This document shows, piece after piece, positions 33,272-42,147 of a stretch of DNA of 46,165 nucleotides. Position 1 is the first letter of the stretch. Every line of letters begins with the position of its first letter. This DNA is from UBA11855 sp964591705 (GTDB taxonomy: Archaea; Thermoproteota; Bathyarchaeia; Bathyarchaeales; Bathycorpusculaceae). A model generated the notes under the pieces. That model did no database searches. It saw nothing but the letters and a program-made list of their open reading frames with translations, and was not told the origin of the DNA. A program made the translations under genes and the position numbers. The stretch lies in contig CAZQCX010000011.1 of NCBI GenBank assembly GCA_964591705.1, positions 1 to 46,165 of the forward strand, read 5' to 3'.

Positions 33272-34159
33272 TTAAGATTTGCCGGTTGCATGCAAATCAA
33301 GAACTGTTTGGTACCAACGAGGACCAACACTTCTAACAACCCGAGAAGAAGCGCATTCAAGTTTGATGCCCCTCCATGCCAGTCTACCAGCAACATAAGC
33401 CTTGCTCTTTTCAACTGCATCTTCACTTTTTGCCGCATGCTGAAAATCATAAAGATGAATCCAGCCCCCCGATTTTTTGAGGGCTAATAAGGCAGATGGC
33501 AAAAACTGGAGAGTTTTCACTGGAAGTGGCATCAGGACCCTGTCAGCCACACCCTGCAGGCAATGCTTGACGACTTTTTCTGAGCTCCCTAATATAGGGA
33601 TGACCTTTCCATAGACCGCATTAAGGTTGATGTTCCTCCGCATTAACTCAAATGCCTCCGGGTTCTTGTCAATCGAGAAAATGCGATTTGGCTTCGCGTG
33701 TTTAACGATCATTATGGAGAAGCAGCCTACACCTGCGAACATGTTCACGACTGTCTCGCCAAGTGTAACTAGCTTGGATATACGCAATCGCTCGTGGCTA
33801 AGCCTAGTTGAAAAATAACATTTATCAAGGTCCACAGAGAACACGCAACCATACTCTTGATGCAGCGTGGTTCTTCGATCTTCCCCTGCAACGTACAAGA
33901 GGGATCTAAGCCTAAAATCACCTGCGATTTTGCCTTCCTGGGAGAGGACAACCTTAACGTTCTTGTGAACGCTAATTATTCTCTCAGCAAAGGTCTCAAC
34001 TGCGCTATTCTCAGAGAGCGGCCTGAGTACTGCAATGTCACCGACAATATCATATGAAGTTGAAACCGTGGCTATCTCTTCAGGCGATAGATATTGTTGA
34101 AGAGCTACCCGCAACTTTGGCAATATTGATCCTCCAATGACAATTGCTGCTGGAAACAT
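33272..34159 (-). CDS. tRNA (guanine37-N1)-methyltransferase Trm5/TYW2 family
   Basis: A 295-residue class I methyltransferase of the Trm5/Tyw2 group that acts on G37 of tRNA-Phe and others. The N-domain has YDIVGDIAVLRPL; KIAGDFRLRSLLYVAG and EYGCVFSVDLDKCYFSTRLSHERLRI lead into SAM motif I VVNMFAGVGCFSI; the motif IV position reads RVLMPLP. It lacks the longer N-terminal D1 domain, so it is nearest to short Trm5 forms. m1G37 is the substrate of Taw1, encoded 3 kb away. ATG 34159 overlaps the TATA element of the divergent rpo12 gene. Confidence 0.86.
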   Translation of the reverse strand: MFPAAIVIGGSILPKLRVALQQYLSPEEIATVSTSYDIVGDIAVLRPLSENSAVETFAERIISVHKNVKVVLSQEGKIAGDFRLRSLLYVAGEDRRTTLHQEYGCVFSVDLDKCYFSTRLSHERLRISKLVTLGETVVNMFAGVGCFSIMIVKHAKPNRIFSIDKNPEAFELMRRNINLNAVYGKVIPILGSSEKVVKHCLQGVADRVLMPLPVKTLQFLPSALLALKKSGGWIHLYDFQHAAKSEDAVEKSKAYVAGRLAWRGIKLECASSRVVRSVGPRWYQTVLDLHATGKS

Positions 34160-34168
34160 TTAAATGCA
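34157..34168 (+). promoter_or_regulatory. TATA box of the Rpo12 gene
   Basis: ACATTTAAATGC, a self-complementary ATTTAAAT core, sits about 42 bases before TTG 34205, predicting a leader of about 16 bases. It overlaps the start codon of the divergent Trm5-type gene. Confidence 0.45.
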
Positions 34169-34204
34169 AAAAGGCTTTCCCATTTGTAGGAAGAGGCTTT
34201 TTCC

Positions 34205-34366
34205 TTGGAAAAGTCAGGAATTGTCTATGAATGCATGAGATGCGGAGCGCACGTACCAGCTGAGGAACTAGAGCTTCGCGGCGGAGAAACGAAATGCATC
34301 ATTTGTGGGTACAGGATACTGAAAAAAGTGAAACCGCCAGTAGTCAAGCGTATCCAAGCAAAATGA
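34205..34366 (+). CDS. rpoP: DNA-directed RNA polymerase subunit P (Rpo12)
   Basis: A 53-residue zinc-ribbon subunit of archaeal RNA polymerase (Rpb12 homologue). After TTG 34205 it reads EKSGIVYECMRCGAHV...LELRGGETKCIICGYRILKKVKPP, with CxxC at residues 10-13 and 31-34 holding one zinc, and ends VVKRIQAK. GAGG lies about 9 bases before the TTG. Length and motif spacing match the family; the gene is too short for routine open-frame cut-offs. Confidence 0.93.
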   Translation: MEKSGIVYECMRCGAHVPAEELELRGGETKCIICGYRILKKVKPPVVKRIQAK

Positions 34367-34438
34367 GGGAAAAAATAGCACATAGAATTGCGGCTTTCTG
34401 GTTCTGGCTTCAATGCTTTGCTTTGTCACAGTAGTCTG

Positions 34439-34735
34439 TTAGAAAAGTTCTTCATCTCCGATTTTCCGCAGAGCTTTGCCTCTGAGTTTCAACGGTTCGC
34501 CCACAACATCTTCAGGAGCTATGTCGACGGTCTTCCGTCTAACCGTTTCCCCGCAGACTCCTCGAGGTAGCAGACGCCTCTTGACACAGAGGGCATAAGT
34601 GCAGTTGGCAACGTTGCACATTTCTTCAGTCCATCTGCACCAAACTGAATCTCGACGATTGAAAGTGGAGTTTTTTGCGCATTTGAAAGACGGACATGTT
34701 GGAGAACATGCTTTCACTTGAGACAAAAGATACAC
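34439..34735 (-). CDS. Small cysteine-rich protein, unknown function
   Basis: A 98-residue protein that I cannot name. The first two thirds hold ten cysteines: ACSPTCPSFKC, then VWCRW, MCNVANCTYALC, and GVCGETV. The C-terminal third is basic and cysteine-free (RRKTVDIAPEDVVGEPLKLRGKALRK). The spacing suggests a metal- or Fe-S-binding fold with two sub-clusters. Start is GTG 34735, with GTG 34717 as alternative. It lies between rpo12 and the surface-protein gene. The high cysteine density in a codon-plausible frame argues that it is real. Confidence 0.62.
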   Translation of the reverse strand: MYLLSQVKACSPTCPSFKCAKNSTFNRRDSVWCRWTEEMCNVANCTYALCVKRRLLPRGVCGETVRRKTVDIAPEDVVGEPLKLRGKALRKIGDEELF

Positions 34736-34817
34736 CCATGCCTATTTGTCTTTAGAATTGGACTAGCTAGATGCATTATTGAAAATGCTAATGGTTTTGA
34801 ACCCCATATAAACCTTT

Positions 34818-36932
34818 TCACTTTTGGGATGGAATTTCTTTGGTCTTGCTTGCTGGCAGATTTGATTTTTTCCGTCTTTGCAGTTCGAACATCGCTAATA
34901 CAACAATTGCTGAAAGGACTATTAACATGGCAAGAAACATACCAGCATCGACAAGGTAGCCCCATAACAGAATATACTTCCCCAGCCTGATCTGCACTGC
35001 CGCAGGCGAGTCCACACGCAAATTGAGTGCCTCACAGTAGTTCTCACTGTTGCCCTGATGAGCCACAAGTTGTGCAGCTCCCCCAATGACATTGCTGAAA
35101 GTTGTTGTTCCATCCTCCAGAGTGATGTTTGACCGCGTTACTTGATCAGGCCCCCGGAAATCAACAATCATTTTGGGTATTGGCTGACCAAGGAAGTCAA
35201 CTACCAAAACTGAAACCCTAAGGTTGTAGAGAACGCACTGGATTTCGCCTTCAGTATTGCCGAAGACTTCGACTATTGTTTCATTCAGGAGAAGATTGTC
35301 CTTGTATATGCGTAGCCTGTATTTCCCAAACGCAACTTCTGCAGAGACCCGTCCAGCTCTATCTGTCGAATTGGCGTAGAATGCTCCACTAGTCTGCTCG
35401 GACAAAGCTATTCGAGCTTCAGGTAAACCTTTCAAATTATAGTCCAGAATCGTGAGCGAGAGAGAATGACTTGGGATCACTATGACTATTTCGTGCGTTG
35501 GAACCGCAGGTATGCTTGCGAAGGTATTATTGCCACTATTGAAAACAACCCTGTAAAGAGAGGCGCTGATTTTGTAATCTATCCCTGGCAGGACAAAATA
35601 CAGAATGTAAGTTCCTGAAATGTCGGTCTGCCCCGAGACACTATCAGTTCGCAACGAGCCTTGCTTTGTCGTCGTGTAACTGTAGGTTATGTTTAATGAA
35701 ACGAAAGGAGTCAGGAAGCCATGTCCATCCTTAACGAGAATCTTGAGGTTGACCAAAGAACAGACTAAGTCATGTTGGTCCTCTTTGGTTATCGTCAAAG
35801 ATATTCCTCCAACTTGGACCTCGTTCCAATACGCCGTTATATTGGCTCCGCCTTTTTCCAGATTAATTGTAGCTATACCGCCATATCCGCTTGTGCCACT
35901 ATAAACTTCTTTTGTGGCCAGATCGACAGCTTCAACCACCACCCCTCGGACCATTGCACCGCCCAGGCTCAAGGTGCGAATTTGAACAGGGTATCCAGGC
36001 ACGTTGAATTCCTGTGAGTCGACCACTTCTTTAGCAATTCCTTCTGGAGTAATCGTTGCCTGATATGTACCAAGTGCAGCATTGCTCGGAACTGCCCAAA
36101 CTGAAGTTATTACGCCTTCGCTGGATGCAACAACATTTGCAGTGTAAACGTTGGAGCCTGTCTTCTGGTTGACTATTTTTACGGTGGCGGTTTGACCTGC
36201 GCCGTAACCTATGGCGCGAATAGAGACTGATTCGCCTCTATGATACTGACTCGCGTTCGTGAACGCAATGAAGAATTGACTAGATGCCAACAGGATAGTC
36301 TTATTGAAGTATGCGGTGTATGTGCCGGTATAATTTGTGAGCGAACCTGACGGTTGAAACTCAACACTTGGAAAAATGACCTCAGCCCGAGCTGTTCCCG
36401 TCTGACTCGCAGGCGTAAGCGTTATGAGTCTTGAATACTCGGTTTTCAAGGGTTCCGGCAGCTCGACTGTAATGTTGGCAGAATAGGCAGTTCCTGATTT
36501 TGCCCCCGTAAGCGTAACATTCAAAACAACCGAATCGCCCTCCTGCAGGTGAGCCGGCGCAGATGGCATAATTGCGGCAATGTTATAACCCATTCGTAGG
36601 GTAAAAGTTTTGGTGGCATTTTGTTTCTTTGCAACATCTCGCAGAATAAGAGTGTAATCTCCCGCAGGAAGCTCAGGCACCGAGAAATTTGCATTAACAT
36701 AATAGCCTTCAGATTTGTCGGTAACCAGAAGTCTAGCCCCCATGTAAAGTTCATAGGTGCCATTGGTGGTATCGATCGTGCCCTGGACGTTGACGCCCTG
36801 CCCAGCCACCCCTCCAGTTGGAGTAACTAAATAGATGTTAATTCCAAGCTGGCCCGAAACAAGCGAGAGTGGGTAAAGCAAGGAGATGCCTAACAGCAGC
36901 ATAATGGTTAATACAATAACTTCTTTCTTCAA
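34818..36932 (-). CDS. Membrane-anchored surface protein with Ig-like beta domains
   Basis: A 704-residue secreted protein. A signal peptide occupies residues 1-28 (basic MKKEV, then VLTIMLLLGISLLYPLSLVSG). The ectodomain is a series of beta-sandwich modules (TPTGGVAGQGVNVQGT, MPSAPAHLQEGDSVVLNVTL, PSHSLSLTILDYNLKGLPEA), including carboxypeptidase-regulatory-like folds (GVVVEAVDLATKEVYSGTSG). Many N-x-S/T sequons suggest glycosylation. Residues near 665-690 form a membrane helix (GMFLAMLIVLSAIVVLAMF) followed by a basic tail. TTG 36932 with GGAG 7 bases upstream gives the clean signal peptide; the frame extends to 36962. No catalytic motif is seen. Confidence 0.85.
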   Translation of the reverse strand: MKKEVIVLTIMLLLGISLLYPLSLVSGQLGINIYLVTPTGGVAGQGVNVQGTIDTTNGTYELYMGARLLVTDKSEGYYVNANFSVPELPAGDYTLILRDVAKKQNATKTFTLRMGYNIAAIMPSAPAHLQEGDSVVLNVTLTGAKSGTAYSANITVELPEPLKTEYSRLITLTPASQTGTARAEVIFPSVEFQPSGSLTNYTGTYTAYFNKTILLASSQFFIAFTNASQYHRGESVSIRAIGYGAGQTATVKIVNQKTGSNVYTANVVASSEGVITSVWAVPSNAALGTYQATITPEGIAKEVVDSQEFNVPGYPVQIRTLSLGGAMVRGVVVEAVDLATKEVYSGTSGYGGIATINLEKGGANITAYWNEVQVGGISLTITKEDQHDLVCSLVNLKILVKDGHGFLTPFVSLNITYSYTTTKQGSLRTDSVSGQTDISGTYILYFVLPGIDYKISASLYRVVFNSGNNTFASIPAVPTHEIVIVIPSHSLSLTILDYNLKGLPEARIALSEQTSGAFYANSTDRAGRVSAEVAFGKYRLRIYKDNLLLNETIVEVFGNTEGEIQCVLYNLRVSVLVVDFLGQPIPKMIVDFRGPDQVTRSNITLEDGTTTFSNVIGGAAQLVAHQGNSENYCEALNLRVDSPAAVQIRLGKYILLWGYLVDAGMFLAMLIVLSAIVVLAMFELQRRKKSNLPASKTKEIPSQK

Positions 36933-37048
36933 ACAGGCGTCTCCATTTTGGCAGAATCTCACCGAGATTAAGCAACATACTGCGAAAAGAGTGCTTTAAA
37001 CTTTGCTTCTCGCTTGAACTCTGCAGAAAATGTTCGCCACGAAGCGAT

Positions 37049-37057
37049 TTTATAAGA
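37049..37057 (+). promoter_or_regulatory. TATA box of taw1
   Basis: TTTATAAGA about 43 bases before ATG 37096, giving a leader of roughly 18 bases. Confidence 0.5.
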
Positions 37058-37095
37058 GAATTAATCTATTCTGATTCAAGAAATAATGAAGAGCC

Positions 37096-38064
37096 ATGAA
37101 AACCACGACCGAAGTCCCCTCCCTACTATTGCACGCCCTGAAAAAACAGAAATACCATCTTATTGGACACCATTCCGCAGTCAAAGGATGCAAGTGGCTT
37201 CACGAATCCATAGTGCATGGAAGGACCTGCTACAAAGCAAAGTTCTATGGAATAAAGAGCCACCAGTGCATTCAGATGTCGCCCGCCGTTCTGTACTGCA
37301 CCCAGCAATGCCTATTTTGCTGGAGGGCGCAGAATAGCGACTTACAGATCAAATGGAATGAAACTACCCCTCATATCTGGGATGAGCCTGAAAGCATTGT
37401 AAAGGGAAGCCTACGAGCACAAGAAAGAATTCTAAGCGGATACAAAGGAAACCCGCATGCTGATTTGCAGAAACTGAGAGAGGCGCAAATGGCAAGACAC
37501 GTTGCTATAAGCTTGGCAGGAGAACCTACGCTCTACGAACCGCTTGGGGAATTAATTCGCGAGTTTCACAGAAAGAGGTTTACGACATTCCTAGTTACAA
37601 ATGGAACAAACCCAAAAAGGCTGGAGGAACTGAAAGAAGAGCCAACTCAGCTGTACGTTTCAGTGTGCGCCCCAAACCAAGATGTTTTCGAGAGAATATG
37701 CCGTCCACAGATCGACAATGCATGGGCAAAACTAAATGACACACTTGAGCTATTGCCGAGCTTCGATTGCCCAACAGTCATTCGAATGACTCTGGTGAAG
37801 GACATGAACATGGAAAATGTGGAGGAATATGCCAAAATCGTGAAGAAGGCTGAACCAACATACGTCGAAACTAAAGCATACATGCATGTTGGCTTCTCAA
37901 ACCTTCGTCTAACCTTCGAACGCATGCCCAGCCACAAAGATATTTGCAAATTTGCATCAGAATTGTCACTCGAAACCGGGTACAATATTCTGGACGAATC
38001 GAGTGACAGCCGTGTAGTCTTGTTGAGCAAAAGAGAGAGAGCAAAGAGATTCGACACAAACTAG
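37096..38064 (+). CDS. taw1: 4-demethylwyosine synthase Taw1 (TYW1)
   Basis: A radical-SAM enzyme that builds the tricyclic wyosine base on m1G37 of tRNA-Phe using pyruvate. The 322-residue protein has the radical-SAM cluster motif CTQQCLFCWR (CX3CX2C) near residue 70 and, before it, three further cysteines (GCKWLHESI, RTCYK, HQCIQ) that match the second 4Fe-4S cluster of archaeal Taw1. Downstream motifs are SLAGEPTLYEPL, FLVTNGTNPKRL and LVKDMNMEN. It pairs functionally with the Trm5-type gene at 33272-34159. Confidence 0.95.
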   Translation: MKTTTEVPSLLLHALKKQKYHLIGHHSAVKGCKWLHESIVHGRTCYKAKFYGIKSHQCIQMSPAVLYCTQQCLFCWRAQNSDLQIKWNETTPHIWDEPESIVKGSLRAQERILSGYKGNPHADLQKLREAQMARHVAISLAGEPTLYEPLGELIREFHRKRFTTFLVTNGTNPKRLEELKEEPTQLYVSVCAPNQDVFERICRPQIDNAWAKLNDTLELLPSFDCPTVIRMTLVKDMNMENVEEYAKIVKKAEPTYVETKAYMHVGFSNLRLTFERMPSHKDICKFASELSLETGYNILDESSDSRVVLLSKRERAKRFDTN

Positions 38065-38107
38065 GGTCTAAGGCTAATAAACAACAAGAACCGTATGAAC
38101 TACTCTG

Positions 38108-38764
38108 GTGGCGAAGTTGGTTACACTGAGGAAAGTTCTAAAGAAAGTGAGAAAGGAATTGACACTCAAAGAAAAGATTCGAGACGATGTTCAAGAAAGA
38201 ATTCGAAAAATAACAAGCCTCTCCAAGCAGACAATTTTACTCATACATCAGCGCCGATCTGAAGAGGCTGAGGCAACGGTTGAAAAGGCAAAAGAACTTG
38301 TAGTACACCTTCAGGCATTGTCGAATGAATACCCCGATGTGGTCTATGGCGGCATGTTCAGCGCCGCACTTCAAGAATACTCTGAAGCAAACATTTTTCT
38401 CAAAATGACCAAGCAAGACAAGCTGCCTTCTCCGACAGACATCAATGTTCCACCAGCCGATTATGTACTTGGACTGGCAGACGTAATAGGCGAGTTTCGG
38501 CGACTGTCATTGGATGCTTTGCGCGAAGGCAACGTAGAAAAAGGCGAAAAATGTCTGCGCATAATGGACGAGATTTTCGTAGAGCTTCTGGCTCTAGACG
38601 AAACATACATGCTGGTGCCTGGCTTGAGAAGAAAAAGCGACATTGCACGACGAATAATCGAAACCACACGCGGAGATATCACACAGGAAGTGCGAAGAAA
38701 ATCGTTAGAGGACCAGCTGAAGAAATTTGAAATCTCGGTAATAAAAGGACAGAGCAATGGATAA
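38108..38764 (+). CDS. Translin-family protein
   Basis: A 218-residue, wholly helical translin homologue that binds single-stranded nucleic acid and may be a ribonuclease, as in eukaryotic translin/TRAX (C3PO). Conserved segments are DVVYGGMFSAALQEYSEANIFL, PPADYVLGLADVIGEFRRLSLDALREGN, and the family signature PGLRRKSDIARRIIETTRGDIT. GTG 38108 follows a TATA-like GGCTAATAAAC by about 30 bases. The stop overlaps the ATG of the endonuclease V gene by 8 bases. Confidence 0.92.
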   Translation: MAKLVTLRKVLKKVRKELTLKEKIRDDVQERIRKITSLSKQTILLIHQRRSEEAEATVEKAKELVVHLQALSNEYPDVVYGGMFSAALQEYSEANIFLKMTKQDKLPSPTDINVPPADYVLGLADVIGEFRRLSLDALREGNVEKGEKCLRIMDEIFVELLALDETYMLVPGLRRKSDIARRIIETTRGDITQEVRRKSLEDQLKKFEISVIKGQSNG

Positions 38765-39441
38765 GATCACGTGTTTTCCGCCCAATTTCTCAGTTTCAAG
38801 AGCGCACAAAACACAAGAATTTCTCTCAAAGATGGTCAAAAAAGAAGACAGACTCCCAGATCAAATCGAATTCATCGCTGGTGTAGATGTAGCTTACATC
38901 GACAAGCTGGCAATTGGAGCAGTATCAGTGCTAGATCACCATTCGTTGAAAGTGATTGAAGTGGAGACCGCAATCTGCGAGGCAAAGATGCCGTATGTGC
39001 CTACCCTGCTGGCGTTCAGGGAGATCCCACCTGCCACTGCATGCATCGGGAAACTAAGAAGCCCCCCGATGTATTCCTTGTCGACGGTCAAGGGATTGCG
39101 CATCCACGCAGGTGCGGCTTTGCAAGCCACCTTGGAATAGTTGTTCGAAAGCCGACAATCGGCGTAGCGAAGACCAGACTTGTCGGCGACATTGTCAATA
39201 ACCAGGAAAAGGTGTTCGGGAGTTGCAAGGGAGAAATATTAGGTTCTGTCATCAAAACCGCTTCGCATGGGAACCCAGTCTATGTGAGTGTGGGCATCTT
39301 GTTTCACTGGAAACGGCAACCAAGATTGTGAAAAATTGCACACGTGACGGTAGGATCCCCGAGCCGCTGCGGCAAGCCCACGAAACTGCAGCGGAACACA
39401 AGCAGCAATTGAGCAAAGCATCTAACTTGCGGAAAACTTAA
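38757..39441 (+). pseudogene. nfi: Endonuclease V, split by two single-base deletions
   Basis: Three frames in order encode one endonuclease V, which cuts DNA or RNA next to inosine. Frame 1 (38757 to about 39060) has FIAGVDVAYID (catalytic Asp) and PYVPTLLAFREIP. Frame 2 (about 39045 to 39285) has PPDVFLVDGQGIAHPRRCGFASHLGIVV and PTIGVAKTRLVGD. Frame 3 (about 39280 to 39441) has HLVSLETATKIVKNC and RIPEPLRQAHETAAE. Each junction is one base short; the first is next to CCCCCC at 39062. Every catalytic motif is conserved, so either inactivation is recent or the consensus has missing bases. Confidence 0.85.
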
Positions 39442-39481
39442 TAGCGCTCGTCTGTCAAGAACCATCTGGAGAATTCTGAAC

Positions 39482-39808
39482 ATGGAAATCCCTTTGGATG
39501 AATTCCTCAAACTGGATATGCGCATTGGGAAGATAGTTGAAACAAATTACATTGCAGGTTCGAGAAATCTAATAAGGATGACTGTCGATTTTGTAGAAGA
39601 GAAACGTCAAGCAGTTGCAGGTCTGCTTCAATGGTACAAGCCTGAAGATCTTTTGGGCAAAAAGTGCGCGTTTGTTCTCAACCTTCAAAAAAGAAAAATG
39701 ATGGGTGTCGAATCCCAGTGCATGATACTGGCTGCTGACAATGGCAAGGGCAGTGTTGCAGTACTGCAAGCAGAAAAGGACATTTCTGAAGGCAGTAGAA
39801 TCCACTAG
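39482..39808 (+). CDS. OB-fold tRNA-binding protein (MetG C-terminal/CsaA-like)
   Basis: A 108-residue stand-alone tRNA-binding domain, like the C-terminal EMAP-II-like domain of methionyl-tRNA synthetase or CsaA. The run DEFLKLDMRIGKIVETNYIAGSRNLIRMTVDF is the usual start; QAVAGLLQWYKPEDLLGKKCAFVLNLQKRKMMGVESQCMILAA follows. GGAG lies 9 bases before the ATG and TTAATA at 39439-39444 may be the TATA. It may act as a tRNA-binding beta subunit for MetRS or as a chaperone. Confidence 0.9.
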   Translation: MEIPLDEFLKLDMRIGKIVETNYIAGSRNLIRMTVDFVEEKRQAVAGLLQWYKPEDLLGKKCAFVLNLQKRKMMGVESQCMILAADNGKGSVAVLQAEKDISEGSRIH

Positions 39809-39907
39809 AATCAACTTGGTTTTCCTCCGAATTCTTGCTTCTGCACCCATGGAAAAGTAAATTAATACTGCGAACACGTTAGGATGTGCCTTCTCTGAGG
39901 GTTGTTC

Positions 39908-40891
39908 ATGGCAGTTGATGAAGAAGCAGTCATGTGGGTCGAAAAGTATCGACCGAAAAACCTCAACGAAGTCGTGGATTTGAAAGAAATAGTGGAAAGC
40001 CTAAAGAACTTTCTGCACAATCCAAAAACAATGCCCCACCTCCTATTTGCAGGGATACCAGGGACAGGAAAAACAACCATCGCCCTTTGCATTGCTAGGG
40101 AATTGTTCGGGCAAAACTGGAAGACATTCACGCTTGAACTGAACGCTTCAGACGAGAGAGGTATTGATACGGTGCGTGACCGAGTCAAGGATTTCTCAAG
40201 ATACAGTCGTTCCGCGTTTGGCAATGTGCCCTTCGCGCTAGTAATCTTGGATGAAAGTGATCAGATGACCGGGGCTGCTCAGACGGCTTTGAGAAGAATA
40301 ATGGAGACAAGCTCTCGTACGTCCAGATTCATTCTGATATGCAATCAGTCAGGAAAGATAATTGAACCTATACAGAGTAGATGCGCGATCTTTCGCTTTT
40401 CGAAGCTAGATCGTCAAGCAATGGTGGAGCATCTCCGTTGCATCGCAAAGAAAGAGAAGGTTTCATTGACTTCTGAAGTCTCCGAAAGAATTGTCGATTA
40501 CGCGGAAGGTGACCTGAGACATGCAATCAATGCTCTCCAAACCGCTGCGGCATACAAAGACGGGACAGTTGATGAAAAGGCCATTTCACAGGTAATTGGA
40601 GAAGCCAGCCCCGTTCAAGTCCAACTGATGATTAGAAAAGCACTCAATGGCGATTTCATAGAAGCAAGGAAAATCATGTATGATCTTATCGGTTCTTTTG
40701 GGTTCTCGGGATCAGAGATCGTTCGCCAGATGCAAAGGGAACTTTTCAAAATGTCCTCTTTGACACCTGAGCAGAAAGCCGATTTATCCAATATCATTGG
40801 CGAATACGATTATCGTTTGACTCAGGGTGCAAACAGCGATATCCAACTAGGGGCATTGCTTGCTCAATTTGGCAAAGTTGGAAAGACCTAA
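39908..40891 (+). CDS. rfcS: Replication factor C small subunit
   Basis: Clamp-loader AAA+ subunit that opens PCNA and loads it on DNA. The 327-residue protein opens MWVEKYRPKNLNEVV, has Walker A GIPGTGKTT, Walker B LVILDESDQM (Ser replaces the usual Ala), sensor QSRCAIFRF with the SRC arginine finger, and the collar domain ending LAQFGKVGK. It is followed 11 bases later by rfcL. ATG 39908 is used; the frame begins two codons earlier. Confidence 0.96.
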   Translation: MAVDEEAVMWVEKYRPKNLNEVVDLKEIVESLKNFLHNPKTMPHLLFAGIPGTGKTTIALCIARELFGQNWKTFTLELNASDERGIDTVRDRVKDFSRYSRSAFGNVPFALVILDESDQMTGAAQTALRRIMETSSRTSRFILICNQSGKIIEPIQSRCAIFRFSKLDRQAMVEHLRCIAKKEKVSLTSEVSERIVDYAEGDLRHAINALQTAAAYKDGTVDEKAISQVIGEASPVQVQLMIRKALNGDFIEARKIMYDLIGSFGFSGSEIVRQMQRELFKMSSLTPEQKADLSNIIGEYDYRLTQGANSDIQLGALLAQFGKVGKT

Positions 40892-40902
40892 GGGGAGAAC
40901 GG

Positions 40903-42132
40903 TTGAGAGATAATTTTCTGTGGGTGGAAAAATACCGCCCAAGAAAGGTCTCCGAGGTCATCGGAAACGAAGATGCTAAGGGAGCATTTATGGATTGGCT
41001 GAAGGCAAAGAATCGTACCAAGAAGGCCATCTTGCTCGTCGGTCCACCCGGAGTGGGCAAGACTACGTTAGTCAACGCTGCCGCAAACGAGTTCGGATTC
41101 AGAGTGATTGAGATGAATGCCAGCGATACTAGGTCAGAAAAGGAGATAAACGCAGTGGCGAGACCTGCAACTTCCTACGTTGGCTTGGAGACATTCTCGA
41201 CTGAAATCAAAGGCAGTGTACTTTTCCTGGATGAAGTTGACGGCATCGCAGGCAACGAGGACCGCGGAGGAGTCAGTGCAATAGTTGAGGTAGTTGAGAA
41301 TTCGCGCATACCAGTGATCATGGCGGCAAACGATCCTGACCTTGAGAAGCTCAGACCGCTGAAGAAAGTTTCAACCGTGGTGAGGTTTCATCAGGTACGC
41401 ACGCCGTGCATAATTCTGATGCTCAAGAAGATCTGCCGTGAAGAGCGAATACAAGCAGAGTTTGGGGCTCTAGAGAGGATAGCGCAAAATAGCGGAGGCG
41501 ATGTGCGCTCAGCGATAAATGACCTCCAGAGCCTCGCGGAGACAGATAGGATTCTCACGGTTCAAGACACGAAAATGTTGAGTTACAGAAACAAAGACAT
41601 CAGCATGGAGGAAACTCTCACAGGTTACTTCTCTGTGGGCTCTATCTTGGAAGCTGCGACTTTATTGAGTCGTTCAAGCGTGGACTATGACGAGCTTTTG
41701 ATGGCCATTTCTGACAATCTTCCTTGCAGATATTCGGACCGGCAAGAACTCGGTAGGGCGTATGATCCAATTTCTAAAGCAGACATGTTCCGAGGCAGAA
41801 TTGGGACTGAGAATTGGCATTTGCTCAAGTACTTCTACAATTACCTGTCTGAGGCGGCCGCGATCTCCCCTGGATCGTATAAACCCTTTGCGTTGATTTC
41901 CCCGCCACTGAGAGTCATGGCTCTGTTTTGGACAAAAGGCAAGAGAGCCTCGCTTGACGGCATATGCGCGAAAATTGGCGCCCAGTGTCATATCAGTAAG
42001 AGCGAGGCAAAGAGCGTTTTTGCCCCTTACCTGAAGGCCATGTTGCGCAGGAACAAAGCAGCACCGATTGCCGGTTGGCTAGGGTTGACGTCTGAAGAGG
42101 TTGATTACTTAGTCAACATGACGATGTTTTAG
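40903..42132 (+). CDS. rfcL: Replication factor C large subunit
   Basis: The fifth subunit of the clamp loader. The 409-residue AAA+ protein opens FLWVEKYRPRKVSEVIG, has Walker A GPPGVGKTT, Walker B VLFLDEVDGIAG, sensor segments ARVI-like AANDPDLEKLRPL, and a C-terminal collar. It ends at EEVDYLVNMTMF without the lysine-rich tail and PCNA-binding box (QxxLxxFF) of many archaeal RfcL proteins. TTG 40903 has GGGGAG 8 bases upstream. Confidence 0.93.
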   Translation: MRDNFLWVEKYRPRKVSEVIGNEDAKGAFMDWLKAKNRTKKAILLVGPPGVGKTTLVNAAANEFGFRVIEMNASDTRSEKEINAVARPATSYVGLETFSTEIKGSVLFLDEVDGIAGNEDRGGVSAIVEVVENSRIPVIMAANDPDLEKLRPLKKVSTVVRFHQVRTPCIILMLKKICREERIQAEFGALERIAQNSGGDVRSAINDLQSLAETDRILTVQDTKMLSYRNKDISMEETLTGYFSVGSILEAATLLSRSSVDYDELLMAISDNLPCRYSDRQELGRAYDPISKADMFRGRIGTENWHLLKYFYNYLSEAAAISPGSYKPFALISPPLRVMALFWTKGKRASLDGICAKIGAQCHISKSEAKSVFAPYLKAMLRRNKAAPIAGWLGLTSEEVDYLVNMTMF

Positions 42133-42147
42133 GAGTGCGATTCTTGA

